From the NCBI GenBank assembly GCA_948524275.1, contig CAOSLI010000001.1, forward strand, positions 1 to 64,000: 64,000 nt of DNA, in the 5' to 3' direction. Origin of the DNA: an uncultured Clostridia bacterium (GTDB lineage: Bacteria; Bacillota; Clostridia; TANB77; CAG-508). The translations under genes and the position numbers were made by a program. Positions 34,842-44,753 of this stretch are shown here, piece after piece. The notes under the pieces were generated by a model. That model was not told the origin of the DNA. It was given only the letters and a program-made list of their open reading frames with translations, and did no database searches. Each line of letters opens with the position of its first letter. The first letter of the stretch is position 1.

Positions 34842-36765
34842 CTAAATAACAATATGATAAACTAAATTATTTAACATGCACAAGGCGATTCCACAAACAG
34901 TAGGAATTGCAAACGAGATGAAAGCCCATTTCCAGCTATTAGTCTCTTTTTTTATAGTAAGCAAAGTTGTTCCACAAGGAAAATGTAAAAGTGAGAATAC
35001 CATTACATTTATAGCAGTAAGGATAGTCCAGCTATGGCTAGATAATATCTCAAAAATGCTTTGAAGATTTTCCATATTAACTAAGGCTCCAGCACGAGTA
35101 TAGCACATTAAAATAATTGGAAGAACAATCTCATTTGCAGGAAGTCCAAGCAAAAATGCGGTTAAAATGTAACCATCAAGCCCCATAAGTTTAGCAAAAG
35201 GATCAAAGAAATTAGCAATGTATGTAAGCAAACTTAAAGAACCAATATTAATATTGGATAAAATCCATATGACAATACCAGCAGGAACAGCAACTACTAG
35301 AGCTCTGCCAAGTACAAATAAGGTTCTATCAATAAGTGAACTTGCTAAAATTCTACCAACTTGAGGTTTTCTATAAGGTGGAAGTTCTAATATTGCTCCT
35401 TCAGTCTTTCCTTTAAGAAGTGTTTTTGACAATATACTTGATATTGCAAAGGTAAAAGCTATACCAATGCATACAACTAAACATACAATTAGTGTTGCTA
35501 TTAAGCTACTTTTAAAACTATTACCGAGACCCCATTGCACCACTAAAGAATATTGTTGCTATTGTAATTAAAAAAGGAAAACGACCATTACATGGTACAA
35601 AATTATTAGTAATAATAGCAATTAATCTTTCTCTTTTTGAACTAATTATTCTGCAACCAATAACACCAGCGGCGTTACAACCAAAGCCCATACACATAGT
35701 TAGAGCTTGCTTTCCAGAAGAGCAACATTTTTTAAAACATTTATCTAAATTAAAAGCTATCCTTGGCAAATATCCTAGGTCTTCTAGCAATGTAAAAAGA
35801 GGAAAGAATATAGCCATTGGTGGAAGCATAACGCTTACTATCCATGTTACTGTTTTATAGACTCCATCAACTAGTAAAGAAATAAGCCATTCAGGAAAAT
35901 GCAATACTACAAGCAAATTCGCAAAGCGAGGCTCTAAAAAATTAAAAAAATTGGATAATAGTTCAGAAGGATAATTAGCTCCAACAATCGTAATCCAAAA
36001 AATTAGGCAAAAGAATAATATCATAATAGGAATGCCAAATCTTTTAGATGTTAAGATTTTATCAATTTTTTTATCTCTTTCATTGTAATTTATATTACGA
36101 AATGTACAGATATTTTTAGATACTTCTTGAGCCTTGTCAAAGATGAGTTTTGTATTATATTCAGAATTATCTTTTTGCAACTCTAATTTATTAGGATTGC
36201 AAATAATTTTTCCTTGACATACTAAATCAATAGTCTTTAATAAATTCTGAAGACTAGATTTCTTTTTCGCAATAGTTCCAACAACAGGGACACCAAGCTC
36301 AATGGATAACTGTTTTAAATTAACAGTGATACCTTTAATTTTAGCCTCATCAAGAAGATTAACACATACAATAATGTTATCTGTTAAATTCATAATTTGA
36401 TAAACTAAATTAAGATTTCTCTCTAACCTAGTTGCATCTACAATTACCACAGTTATATCCGGAATTCCAGAAGATATATAATCTCTAGCAATTTTTTCTT
36501 CCTCAGAATCAGCCATAAGAGAATATGTACCAGGAATATCAACAAATAGATATTTTTTATTTTTATAATTACAGATTCCAGCAGCATTTTCAACTGTTTT
36601 TCCAGTCCAATTTCCAGTATGTTGATGCATACCAGTTAGACTGTTGAAAATTGTTGACTTTCCAGTATTAGGATTACCAGCTAAGGTAATCTTATAGTCG
36701 CAGCCTAGCTCTATATTTTGATTTTCATTTAGTTTTTTACCCGTAGAAGAATTAGTAAGTCCCAT
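34842..36765 (-). CDS. feoB: Ferrous iron transporter FeoB, read through a CGG +1 site
   Basis: 640 aa after one +1 shift at 35526. The N-terminal G domain has G1 GNPNTGKST (about 31-39), the G2 region TGKTVENAAG, G3 DIPGTYSL and G4 NLLDEAK. The membrane part carries the Gate and FeoB-C regions (FPLFTLLEDLGYLPRIAF, MGFGCNAAGVIGCRII, LPANEIVLPIIL). Without the shift the protein would end at ...SGAMGSR. The start is ATG 36765, with AAAGGA upstream. feoA is on the same strand about 1.05 kb upstream, separated by a gene on the other strand. Confidence 0.92.
35524..35526 (-). other. CGG +1 frameshift site (feoB)
   Basis: On the minus strand TCT CGG TAA: codon 414 is CGG followed by T of a zero-frame TAA stop. 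Skipping C gives GGT and continues GNSFKSSLIATL into the rest of FeoB. Confidence 0.9.
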
Positions 36766-36885
36766 AATTCTTAGTGTCCTTTCTAAATACTCTGTTAAAA
36801 ATTTATTAAGGAATCTTGTACAAAATGACACATATTTAATATAAAACAGGTTAAAAATAAAAATTAAAAAAATTTAAAAAAGGTG

Positions 36886-36914
36886 TTGACAAATAAAAAA
36901 TAAAATAGTAAAAT
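36886..36914 (+). promoter_or_regulatory. Promoter of the YgjP-like gene
   Basis: TTGACA, 17 nt, TAAAAT. Confidence 0.7.
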
Positions 36915-37005
36915 AAAAATCGAACAGAGATTTGGAAAACAAACATACGAAAATGACATAAACAAATTTGCCATAAAACCTATAGATAGAAAGGAAATAG
37001 TTAAA

Positions 37006-37698
37006 ATGAAATCAATAAAATATGAAAACAAGACAATAGCATATACAGTAAGCAAAGCAAAAGTAAAAAATATATACATATCTATACAAAATGGTGAAGT
37101 TGTTATTAAAGCACCTTGGTATGCAACATCTACACAAATCCAAAGCATAGTAGAAGAAAAAAGAGAATGGATAATGAGAAAGTTATCTGAATATAATTCA
37201 TCTCCAAGAAAAGCAAAAGAATATGAAGATGGAGAAAGATTTCAAATACTAGGAGAAAGCTACTTTTTAAATATTTACTATAAAGACACGAATACAGCTA
37301 ATTTAAATGTGGAGAATGGTAAAATTGAGGTAATATTGCCACTTGCATATGCAGACCAAGACAACTCAGAACAAATAAAAAAGATGATAGATAAGATGTA
37401 TTACATGTTAGCTGAAAAAGAAGTAGAACATGCAATGGAAAAGACAAGAAAGATGGTTGGATTAGCACCAGAAGAATATAGAATAAAGAAAACAAAAAGT
37501 GTATGGGGAAGTTGTTCTTCAAACAAAAAAATTACTATAAACCAAGATCTAATGATGTATAGTAGAAAAGCTTTAGAATATGTTGTATTACATGAAATAT
37601 GCCATCTAAGATATATGAACCACTCTAAGAAATTTTGGGCTATGGTAGAGTACTATATGCCTGACTACAAAGATGCAGAAAAAGAACTAAAAAGATAA
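37006..37698 (+). CDS. YgjP-type M48-like metallopeptidase (DUF45)
   Basis: 230 aa. The beta-rich N-terminal DUF45 part (IYISIQNGEVVIKAPW...) is followed by the zinc-binding HEICHLRYMNHSKKFW near residues 196-211, and KTKSVWGSCSS before it. The family (SprT/WLM-related) has no assigned substrate. An AGAAAGGAAATAG site precedes the ATG. It interrupts feoA and feoB on the opposite strand. Confidence 0.9.
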   Translation: MKSIKYENKTIAYTVSKAKVKNIYISIQNGEVVIKAPWYATSTQIQSIVEEKREWIMRKLSEYNSSPRKAKEYEDGERFQILGESYFLNIYYKDTNTANLNVENGKIEVILPLAYADQDNSEQIKKMIDKMYYMLAEKEVEHAMEKTRKMVGLAPEEYRIKKTKSVWGSCSSNKKITINQDLMMYSRKALEYVVLHEICHLRYMNHSKKFWAMVEYYMPDYKDAEKELKR

Positions 37699-37754
37699 AA
37701 CTGTTTATCTACAAACAAAATAATAAAATATAGAATCAAATATACTAAAGAAGA

Positions 37755-37808
37755 CCCTAATATTAGATAAATGCACAATAAAATATGATATCTAATAATA
37801 GGGCTTTT
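37755..37808 (+). terminator. Bidirectional terminator
   Basis: 15-bp stem CCCTAATATTAGATA / TATCTAATAATAGGG with one mismatch, followed by CTTTTTAT; it serves the convergent YgjP-like and feoA genes. Confidence 0.8.
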
Positions 37809-37818
37809 TATAATTATT

Positions 37819-38043
37819 TTAATTCTCCACAATTATTTGTTTAGCTTCATCATTTCTTATAGCTATAATACTACCTCTAAATTCATAAGCAGTAGGGTCT
37901 CCTAAAGGAGAACGTAAGATAGCTATGATTGGTGTGCCTTCTACTAAACCTAAATCTTGTAATCTAGTTTTTATAATTCCAGTACAGTTAATACTTTTAA
38001 TGCTAGCGGTGGAGCCTAATGATAATTTATCTAAACTGAACAT
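37819..38043 (-). CDS. feoA: FeoA domain protein
   Basis: 74 aa. SH3-like accessory protein of ferrous iron uptake with the family pattern LSLGSTASIKSI...LQDLGLVEGTPI...SPLGDPTAYEFRG...IAIRNDEA. A terminator lies directly after it, so it is not co-transcribed with feoB. Confidence 0.92.
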   Translation of the reverse strand: MFSLDKLSLGSTASIKSINCTGIIKTRLQDLGLVEGTPIIAILRSPLGDPTAYEFRGSIIAIRNDEAKQIIVEN

Positions 38044-38198
38044 GTATGCACCTCAAATATTTATAATTTTTTATGTGTTATAGGAAATTGTTTTTAGTTA
38101 TGACTACAAAATTTTCTATATTATATTCTATGCAGTTATTGACAGAAAGGTTATTATGAAATAAAATACAAGAGGTAAAAGAAAGAGAGGAAATTAAA

Positions 38199-38660
38199 AT
38201 GGAAAAAGTAAGAGGATTTGAAATAGCAAAGGGATTTGAAGACAAAGGAATAAATATACCAATTAGAAAAACTGCAAAATCAGCAGGATATGATATTGAA
38301 GCAGCAGAAGATGTGGTAATACCTGCATTTAAAATGGGACAAAAACCAACATTAGTAAAAACAGGACTTAAAGTATATTGTATGGAAGATGAATATATAA
38401 TGTTATGCAATAGAAGTTCTAATCCAGGAAAAAGGGGATTAGTGTTATCTAATAGTGTAGGGATAATAGACAGTGATTATTATGGAAATCCAGACAATGA
38501 TGGACATTTTATGTTTGGTTTTTATAATGTATTTGATCATGATGTAGAAATAAAAAAGGGAGATGCAATAGGACAAGCTATATTTATGAAATACTTAAAA
38601 GTTGATAACGACAACGCAGAAGGAGAAAGAGTTGGAGGATTTGGCTCAACTTCTAAATAG
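38199..38660 (+). CDS. dut: dUTP diphosphatase
   Basis: 153 aa. Hydrolyses dUTP to dUMP, preventing uracil incorporation. Trimeric dUTPase motifs are in order: KSAGYDIEA (1), NRSSNPGKRGL (2), VGIIDSDYYG (3), GDAIGQAIF (4) and RVGGFGSTSK (5). An AGAGAGGAAA site precedes the ATG; aspS starts 15 nt after the stop. Confidence 0.93.
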   Translation: MEKVRGFEIAKGFEDKGINIPIRKTAKSAGYDIEAAEDVVIPAFKMGQKPTLVKTGLKVYCMEDEYIMLCNRSSNPGKRGLVLSNSVGIIDSDYYGNPDNDGHFMFGFYNVFDHDVEIKKGDAIGQAIFMKYLKVDNDNAEGERVGGFGSTSK

Positions 38661-38674
38661 AAAGGGGATAAGCA

Positions 38675-40426
38675 ATGTACAGGGACCATAATTGTGGAGA
38701 ATTAAACATAAAAAATATAGGAGAAAGTGTAAGCTTAGCAGGATGGGTTCAAAGAATAAGAAATTTGGGATCTATGCAATTTATAGACTTGCGTGACCAA
38801 TATGGAATTACTCAAATTGTAGTTTCAAGTGAAGAGTTAAAGAAACAAATGGAAGATGTTTGCCAGGAGTCAGTTATAAGCATTATAGGAAAAGTAGTAG
38901 AGCGTACAAATAAAAATCTTAAAATGTCAACTGGAGAAATAGAGATTTGTGCGGAAAAAATTGAAGTTTTAGGAAAATGCAAAAATACATTACCATTTGA
39001 AATAAACTCAGAAAAGATAGATATTTCAAATGTTAGAGAAGATCTAAGACTTGAATATAGATATTTAGACTTAAGAAACGAAAAGATACATAATAACATT
39101 TTACTTCGCTCTAAAGTAATGAAGTCATTAAGAAACGAGATGGATAAACTAGGCTTTACCGAAATTCAAACTCCAATTTTAGCAAACTCATCACCAGAGG
39201 GAGCCAGAGATTATTTAGTACCAAGTAGACTTCATGCAGGCAAATTCTATGCACTTCCTCAAGCACCACAACAATTTAAACAATTACTTATGGTTTCAGG
39301 CTTTGATAAATATTATCAAATAGCACCTTGTTTTAGAGATGAGGACCCTCGTTCTGATAGAGCACCAGGGGAATTTTACCAATTAGATTTTGAAATGGCA
39401 TTTGCAACTCAAGAAGATGTATTTGAAATAGTAGAAACAGTTATTCCTAAGGTATTTAAAGAGCATACAAGTTGGAAAGCAGATGATGGATCATTTGTTA
39501 GAATACCATATAGAGAAGCAATGGAGAAATACGGAATTGATAAGCCAGACTTAAGAAACCCATTGATTATAAAAGATGCGACAAACTTATTTAAAAATAC
39601 AGAATTCAATAGCTTTAAAGATAAGACAATAAAAGTTATAGTTGTGCCAAAAGGAGCAGAGCAAGGAAGAAAATTCTTTGATTCTATGGGAGAATTTGCA
39701 GTAGAAGAAGCTGGAGCAAAGGGACTAGCTTGGGTAAAAATTGACGAAGAAAATAATGTAACAGGTGGTATATCTAAATTTGTAACTGATGAAATAAAGA
39801 CAGAAATTGGAGCAAAAGCAGGAGACAGTATTTTCTTTATAGCAGATGAATTCGAAAAAGCTCAAAAAATTGCAGGACTAGTTAGAATCGAACTTGGAAA
39901 AAGGCTTGATTTAATACAAAAGAATGTATATAGATTTTGTTGGATAGTCGATTTCCCAATGTATGAATACAATGAAGATGAAGAAAAGATAGACTTTAAC
40001 CATAATCCATTTTCTATGCCACAAGGTGGACTTAAGGCTCTTAATGAAAATGACCCATTAGATATATTGGCATATCAATATGATCTAGTATGTAATGGAT
40101 ATGAAATGGCATCAGGAGCTGTTAGAAATCATGACCCAGAAACGATGATTAAAGCATTTGAAATTGCAGGATATACAGAAGATGATGTTAAGAAAAAATT
40201 TGGAGCATTATTTACAGCATTTCAATATGGAACGCCACCTCATGCAGGAGCAGCACCAGGATTGGATAGAATGATAATGTTAATATCAGATTCAGATAAT
40301 ATTAGAGAAGTAATAGCATTCCCTAAAAACAAAAAAGCAAGAGATGTAATGATGAACGCACCAAGCAAGGTTTTTGATGAACAATTAAAAGATGTGCATA
40401 TAGCAGTTACTGAGGAAGAAGATTAG
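38675..40426 (+). CDS. aspS: Aspartyl-tRNA synthetase, copy 1
   Basis: 583 aa, bacterial type with the OB-fold anticodon-binding domain (1-105), the class II catalytic core with the GAD insertion (about 290-420), motif 2 FRDEDPRSDRAPGEFYQLD and motif 3 GAAPGLDRM. The anticodon-domain loop reads RNLGS, like that of discriminating enzymes such as that of E. coli, while copy 2 reads RDLGG. No T-box precedes it; it follows dut closely. Probably the enzyme dedicated to tRNA(Asp), by inference. Confidence 0.95.
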   Translation: MYRDHNCGELNIKNIGESVSLAGWVQRIRNLGSMQFIDLRDQYGITQIVVSSEELKKQMEDVCQESVISIIGKVVERTNKNLKMSTGEIEICAEKIEVLGKCKNTLPFEINSEKIDISNVREDLRLEYRYLDLRNEKIHNNILLRSKVMKSLRNEMDKLGFTEIQTPILANSSPEGARDYLVPSRLHAGKFYALPQAPQQFKQLLMVSGFDKYYQIAPCFRDEDPRSDRAPGEFYQLDFEMAFATQEDVFEIVETVIPKVFKEHTSWKADDGSFVRIPYREAMEKYGIDKPDLRNPLIIKDATNLFKNTEFNSFKDKTIKVIVVPKGAEQGRKFFDSMGEFAVEEAGAKGLAWVKIDEENNVTGGISKFVTDEIKTEIGAKAGDSIFFIADEFEKAQKIAGLVRIELGKRLDLIQKNVYRFCWIVDFPMYEYNEDEEKIDFNHNPFSMPQGGLKALNENDPLDILAYQYDLVCNGYEMASGAVRNHDPETMIKAFEIAGYTEDDVKKKFGALFTAFQYGTPPHAGAAPGLDRMIMLISDSDNIREVIAFPKNKKARDVMMNAPSKVFDEQLKDVHIAVTEEED

Positions 40427-40433
40427 AACTGTA

Positions 40434-40471
40434 GAAGATCGGTAAATCCGTAAGGATTTTCGGTCTTCTAA
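40434..40471 (+). terminator. Hairpin after aspS copy 1
   Basis: AGAAGA.CGGTAAATCC / GGATTTTCGGTCTTCT-type stem followed by a modest T-rich tail. Confidence 0.55.
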
Positions 40472-40585
40472 TTGCTTTTAAAGAAACAAAATTACTAATT
40501 ACTACCAACAAAATTAACTTAAATAAATGCAAAAATTACTTGCTATTTAGTATATATTGTGATATAAGATATATAGGAGTATAGT

Positions 40586-41617
40586 ATGAAAAATATAAAG
40601 GACTATAATTTAGAAGAACTTAAGGAAGAAGTGAAACTCCTAGGGGAAAAGCCATTTAGGGCGGAACAAATATTCAAATGGATATTTGATGTAAAGGTAA
40701 AAAACTTTGATGAAATGACCAATATATCAACAGAACTTAGAGAAAAATTAAAGCAAAACTATGATATATGTAACTATGATATAGTAAGAAAATTAGAATC
40801 AACAGATGGCACTAAAAAATACTTATTTGGTTTAAATGATGGAAATGCAATAGAATCAGTACTGATGGAATATCACTTTGGGAAAACAGTATGTGTGTCA
40901 TCACAGGTAGGGTGCAAAATGGGATGCAAATTCTGTGCTTCAACAGGTATCCCATTTGTAAGAAGCTTAAGTTCAGGAGAAATTGTACAGCAGGTAATTG
41001 CAATTGAGCAAGATACAAGCTCAAAAGTATCAAATATTGTATTTATGGGTATTGGAGAACCATTTGACAATTATGATAATGTCATAAATGCTGTCAAGAT
41101 ACTTAATAATCCTAAAGGAATAAATATGGGAGCAAGACATATAAGCATATCGACATGTGGAGTAGTGCCAAGAATATATGATTTCGCAAATGAAAATGTA
41201 CAATGTACTTTATCAATATCACTTCATAGTAGCAATGATAAAGTTCGTTCTAGTATGATGCCTATAAATAGTGCATATAATATAGAGGAACTAATGAAGG
41301 CATGTAAATATTATATACAAAAAACAAATAAACGTATTTCATTTGAATATGCATTATCTAAAGATAATAACGACAATTTGAAAGACGCAGATGAGTTGAT
41401 ACGACTTCTAAAAGGTATGCTATGCCATGTTAATTTAATTCCGATAAATAAAATTGAAAACGGGAAATATACAAAGAGTTCTTTAGAAAATATAATGAAA
41501 TTTAGGGATTATTTAAATGACCATGGAATAACAGCAACAATTCGAAGAGAACTAGGTTCAGATATAGACGCAGCTTGTGGACAACTTAGAAGAAAGAATT
41601 TAAAAGACAGAAAATAA
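40586..41617 (+). CDS. rlmN: 23S rRNA A2503 / tRNA A37 methyltransferase RlmN
   Basis: 343 aa. Radical SAM enzyme that methylates C2 of adenosine. The cluster motif CKMGCKFCA is at about residues 111-119, preceded by VCVSSQVG; GEPFDNYDNV follows, and the catalytic Cys pair includes CGQLRRKN near the C-terminus. The length is normal. It is followed by the phosphatase-kinase pair, the usual clostridial order rlmN-stp-prkC. Confidence 0.96.
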   Translation: MKNIKDYNLEELKEEVKLLGEKPFRAEQIFKWIFDVKVKNFDEMTNISTELREKLKQNYDICNYDIVRKLESTDGTKKYLFGLNDGNAIESVLMEYHFGKTVCVSSQVGCKMGCKFCASTGIPFVRSLSSGEIVQQVIAIEQDTSSKVSNIVFMGIGEPFDNYDNVINAVKILNNPKGINMGARHISISTCGVVPRIYDFANENVQCTLSISLHSSNDKVRSSMMPINSAYNIEELMKACKYYIQKTNKRISFEYALSKDNNDNLKDADELIRLLKGMLCHVNLIPINKIENGKYTKSSLENIMKFRDYLNDHGITATIRRELGSDIDAACGQLRRKNLKDRK

Positions 41618-41690
41618 ATTTTAAACATATAATAATTAAAAGACAATTAAATATATAAATTTGAGATTAAATAAAATAGGAGGAAAATTG

Positions 41691-42419
41691 ATGGCAAAGG
41701 CTTTTGCAACTTCTGATGTAGGAAAAGCTAGAGAAATTAATGAAGATTATTTTTATATAAGTTATCCAGATGACAAAATTCAGCTATTTATATTAGCTGA
41801 TGGAATGGGCGGATATAATGGTGGTGAGATTGCAAGCAAGATGGCTGTTACTGCTGCCAAAAATTATATAATGACTAACTTTGATGAAAATAATACTAAT
41901 AAAGATGTGTTATTAGAACTAGTTAAGAGTAGTATTAGATATGCAAATATGATAGTATATGAAAACGCTAAGGAAAATACAGAATTAACTAATATGGGAA
42001 CAACTCTAGATGTATGCTTAATATATCAAAATAAGGCATTTGTTGCACACATAGGAGATAGTAGGGTATATAGGTTAAGAAATGAGTTTTTTAGAAGACT
42101 AACAAAGGATCACAGTTATGTTCAGAGACTTATAGATGATGGAGAACTTACTAAAGATGAAGCTATGGTACATCCAAAGAAAAATATGCTTACCAAAGCA
42201 CTTGGATGTGAAGGATTTATAGAGCCTGACGGAATGGTAAGAGGTTTCTTAAATGGAGATTGCTTGCTTATGTGCTCAGATGGTTTAACTAATATGATTT
42301 CAGAAGACGAGATAAAAAAAATAATACAAGATAATCCAGCAGATGCAACGAAACTATTAGTACAAAGAGCAAATGATTTAGGTGGACTTGATAATATAAC
42401 TGCAATAATCATAAGGTAA
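41691..42419 (+). CDS. stp: PP2C-family Ser/Thr phosphatase (Stp/PrpC)
   Basis: 242 aa from the ATG at 41691 with AGGAGG upstream. Metal-binding PP2C motifs: ADGMGGYNGGE, GTTLDVCL, HIGDSRVYR, TKDHS, CSDGLTNM and GGLDNITAI. It reverses phosphorylation by the kinase encoded next. The frame extends upstream to 41661 but without a ribosome site. Confidence 0.95.
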   Translation: MAKAFATSDVGKAREINEDYFYISYPDDKIQLFILADGMGGYNGGEIASKMAVTAAKNYIMTNFDENNTNKDVLLELVKSSIRYANMIVYENAKENTELTNMGTTLDVCLIYQNKAFVAHIGDSRVYRLRNEFFRRLTKDHSYVQRLIDDGELTKDEAMVHPKKNMLTKALGCEGFIEPDGMVRGFLNGDCLLMCSDGLTNMISEDEIKKIIQDNPADATKLLVQRANDLGGLDNITAIIIR

Positions 42420-42469
42420 AATGGTAGTCACAACTTCTAGCTACCATAAAGGAAGGAAAAATTTTTATT

Positions 42470-44431
42470 ATGAATTTGATAGGAAAAATAATAGGAAATA
42501 GATATGAAATTTTAGAAGAAGTCGGAAATGGTGGAATGGCTACAGTATTTAAAGCTAAAGACCATGTACTAAATAGATATGTAGCAGTAAAAGTATTAAA
42601 AGATGAATTTACAACAGATACCGATTTCATCAAAAGATTTAACACAGAAGCACAGTCAGCAGCAAGTCTATCTCACGCTAATATTGTATCGATTTACGAT
42701 GTTGGACATGAAGAAGAAAATAATCTATATTACATAGTAATGGAACTTGTAAAAGGAAAAACACTAAAACAAATAATAAAAAAAGATGGTATACTTTCAT
42801 GGAAATGGGCTGTAAATATTGCTATACAAATTGCATCTGCCCTAGAAGAAGCTCATAAAAAAGGAATTGTGCATAGAGATATAAAACCACATAATATTAT
42901 TATAACTGAAGATGGAATTGCTAAGGTAACAGACTTTGGTATTGCTAAAGCTGTATCAAACTCTACAATAACATCATTTGGAACAACAATTGGATCAGTA
43001 CATTACTTTTCACCAGAACAAGCCAAAGGCGGAATAACTGATGCAAAATCTGACCTATATTCTTTAGGTGTTGTAATGTATGAAATGCTCACAGGTCAGG
43101 TACCATTTGACGCAGATACCCCAGTATCCGTAGCACTTATGCATATGCAAGAAGGAGCTAAAGAACCAATTAAAGTTAACCCTGATATACCAACAGCTAT
43201 TAATGATATAGTAGTAAAAGCAATGCAAAAAGAGCCAACTAATAGATATGAATCTGCAACAGATATGCTTAAAGATTTAGCACACAGTTTAAAGGATCCA
43301 GAAGGTGACTTTGTTATAATTCAAAATAAAGATGGCGAATATACAAGAGTCATGAAGGCTGTCAATAATGATGGAAAAAAGAAAAAGCAAAATTTCTTTA
43401 AAGAGCATCCAAAGGCCAAAGTTCCAATATTTATACTTGGACTAATATTAATATTTATTATAGTATTCTTTAGTACAAAGATTATTTTAGATGGAGGAAT
43501 TATAAGAAATGTAAAAATTCCTAATCTAGTTAATAAAACAAAACAAGAGGCTCAAGCTGAGATGGATAGCTTAAAGCTAAAACTAGAGATAACAGAAGCA
43601 GCAAGTAGCACAGTGGAAGAGGGAAGAGTAATTTCTCAGAGTCCAGAATTTAAAGATGGAGAAAAAATAAAAGAAGGTAAGATAATTAAAGTTATTATAA
43701 GTAAAGGACCTGAGACAACTGAACTTCCTAATTTTGCAGGAAACAAAATTGAAGATGCAAGAGAGAAAGCATTAGAGATTGGAATAATATTAGAAGAAGA
43801 ACATCAAAACAGTGATACTGTGCAAGAGGGATATGTAATAAAACAAGATACTGAAGCTAAGACAATGGTTAAATCAGGAGATACTGTAAAAATATATGTA
43901 AGTAGTGGTGTTAAGAAGACTAGAATGCCAACAGTTGTTGGAATGGATGAAGGAACTGCAAAGGCAACACTTGCAAACAGCAATCTAGTTGCCAATATTA
44001 TATATGAAAGCAACGAAGATGAAGAAAACGGGAAGGTTATAAAGCAAGGAGCAGAACAAGGTACTGAACTTGCAGAAGGAAGCAAGGTTGACATTACTGT
44101 TAATAAGATAGAATCAAAGCCAAAAACAGTTAATCTAAAATTTATAGTTCCAAAACTTAAAGGCTCAAATGAATCTACAAACACTACAGAAAATAAAGTT
44201 GGAGCAGATTCTAAGACTGCTACAATTACAGTTAATATAAATGGAGCAACAAGAATTAATGGAAAGACTGTAAAAGAAGGAGACGAAATTGATTGTGGAA
44301 CAGTTACAGGCTCTAAAATACAACATGTAGAAGTAATACTTGTAGATAGTGGAGATACTAAATCAATGACTGATCAATTCAACATAGATGACTTTGATGA
44401 TAATGCAACACATTACATTAAAAATAATTAG
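42470..44431 (+). CDS. prkC: Ser/Thr protein kinase with PASTA domains (PrkC/Stk1)
   Basis: 653 aa. The cytoplasmic kinase domain (about 10-275) has GNGGMATVFKA, AVKVLK (Lys), HRDIKPHN and DFGIAKA. A basic linker and a transmembrane helix (VPIFILGLILIFIIVFF, about 325-345) lead to three extracellular PASTA repeats (starting VKIPNLVNK, TELPNFAGN, TRMPTVVGM), which sense muropeptides and trigger spore germination or growth signalling in relatives. A C-terminal beta-rich tail of about 110 residues is not a PASTA repeat. Confidence 0.95.
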   Translation: MNLIGKIIGNRYEILEEVGNGGMATVFKAKDHVLNRYVAVKVLKDEFTTDTDFIKRFNTEAQSAASLSHANIVSIYDVGHEEENNLYYIVMELVKGKTLKQIIKKDGILSWKWAVNIAIQIASALEEAHKKGIVHRDIKPHNIIITEDGIAKVTDFGIAKAVSNSTITSFGTTIGSVHYFSPEQAKGGITDAKSDLYSLGVVMYEMLTGQVPFDADTPVSVALMHMQEGAKEPIKVNPDIPTAINDIVVKAMQKEPTNRYESATDMLKDLAHSLKDPEGDFVIIQNKDGEYTRVMKAVNNDGKKKKQNFFKEHPKAKVPIFILGLILIFIIVFFSTKIILDGGIIRNVKIPNLVNKTKQEAQAEMDSLKLKLEITEAASSTVEEGRVISQSPEFKDGEKIKEGKIIKVIISKGPETTELPNFAGNKIEDAREKALEIGIILEEEHQNSDTVQEGYVIKQDTEAKTMVKSGDTVKIYVSSGVKKTRMPTVVGMDEGTAKATLANSNLVANIIYESNEDEENGKVIKQGAEQGTELAEGSKVDITVNKIESKPKTVNLKFIVPKLKGSNESTNTTENKVGADSKTATITVNINGATRINGKTVKEGDEIDCGTVTGSKIQHVEVILVDSGDTKSMTDQFNIDDFDDNATHYIKNN

Positions 44432-44445
44432 TATCAAATATGAAA

Positions 44446-44474
44446 ACCGCCTTAAGTACGATGCTTAAGGCGGT
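44446..44474 (+). terminator. Bidirectional terminator
   Basis: Perfect 11-bp stem ACCGCCTTAAG / CTTAAGGCGGT, between convergent prkC and ymxH. Confidence 0.85.
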
Positions 44475-44493
44475 AAATTTAATGTTTGATAAA

Positions 44494-44729
44494 TTAAATT
44501 TCAACTAAAATTACATTGTCTCCGAATACACTTTATTTTATCCCAGGTAATCACAATATCATTATTTGGTGAAAGAAAATTAAAGGCTTTAGAAGAACCG
44601 TGGTACAATTATAGAAGTAATAGTGCCTGAATTTAAATCAGCACAAACATCCTGAACATAGCCGAGTCTTCTACCATCTCTAATATTTATAACTTCTTTA
44701 TGCCTAAAATCCATACCTTTCTGACTCAT
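44494..44729 (-). CDS. ymxH: YlmC/YmxH-family PRC-barrel sporulation protein, read through two CGG +1 sites
   Basis: 77 aa after two +1 shifts; no intact ORF of this length exists in any single frame. The three pieces read MSQKGMDFRHKEVINIRDGR...RLGYVQDVC...SGTITSIIVP, then GSSKAFNFLSPNNDIVITWD and KIKCI, then GDNVILVEI. This is the YlmC/YmxH pattern (GxRLGxxxD, IIVPG, PW..I..IGED.ILV). The gene lies directly downstream of sigG, as in other Clostridia. An AGGAGG site is upstream of the ATG at 44729. Confidence 0.88.
44522..44524 (-). other. CGG +1 frameshift site 2 (ymxH)
   Basis: ATT CGG AGA in the already shifted frame, 25 codons after site 1. Skipping C gives GGA GAC, restoring IGDNVILVEI. 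Confidence 0.88.
44598..44600 (-). other. CGG +1 frameshift site 1 (ymxH)
   Basis: CCA CGG TTC on the minus strand: codon 44 is CGG followed by T. Skipping C gives GGT, the conserved Gly of the family's IIVPG segment; the zero frame stops two codons later. Confidence 0.88.
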
Positions 44730-44753
44730 AAAAAAACCTCCTAAATAAATATA

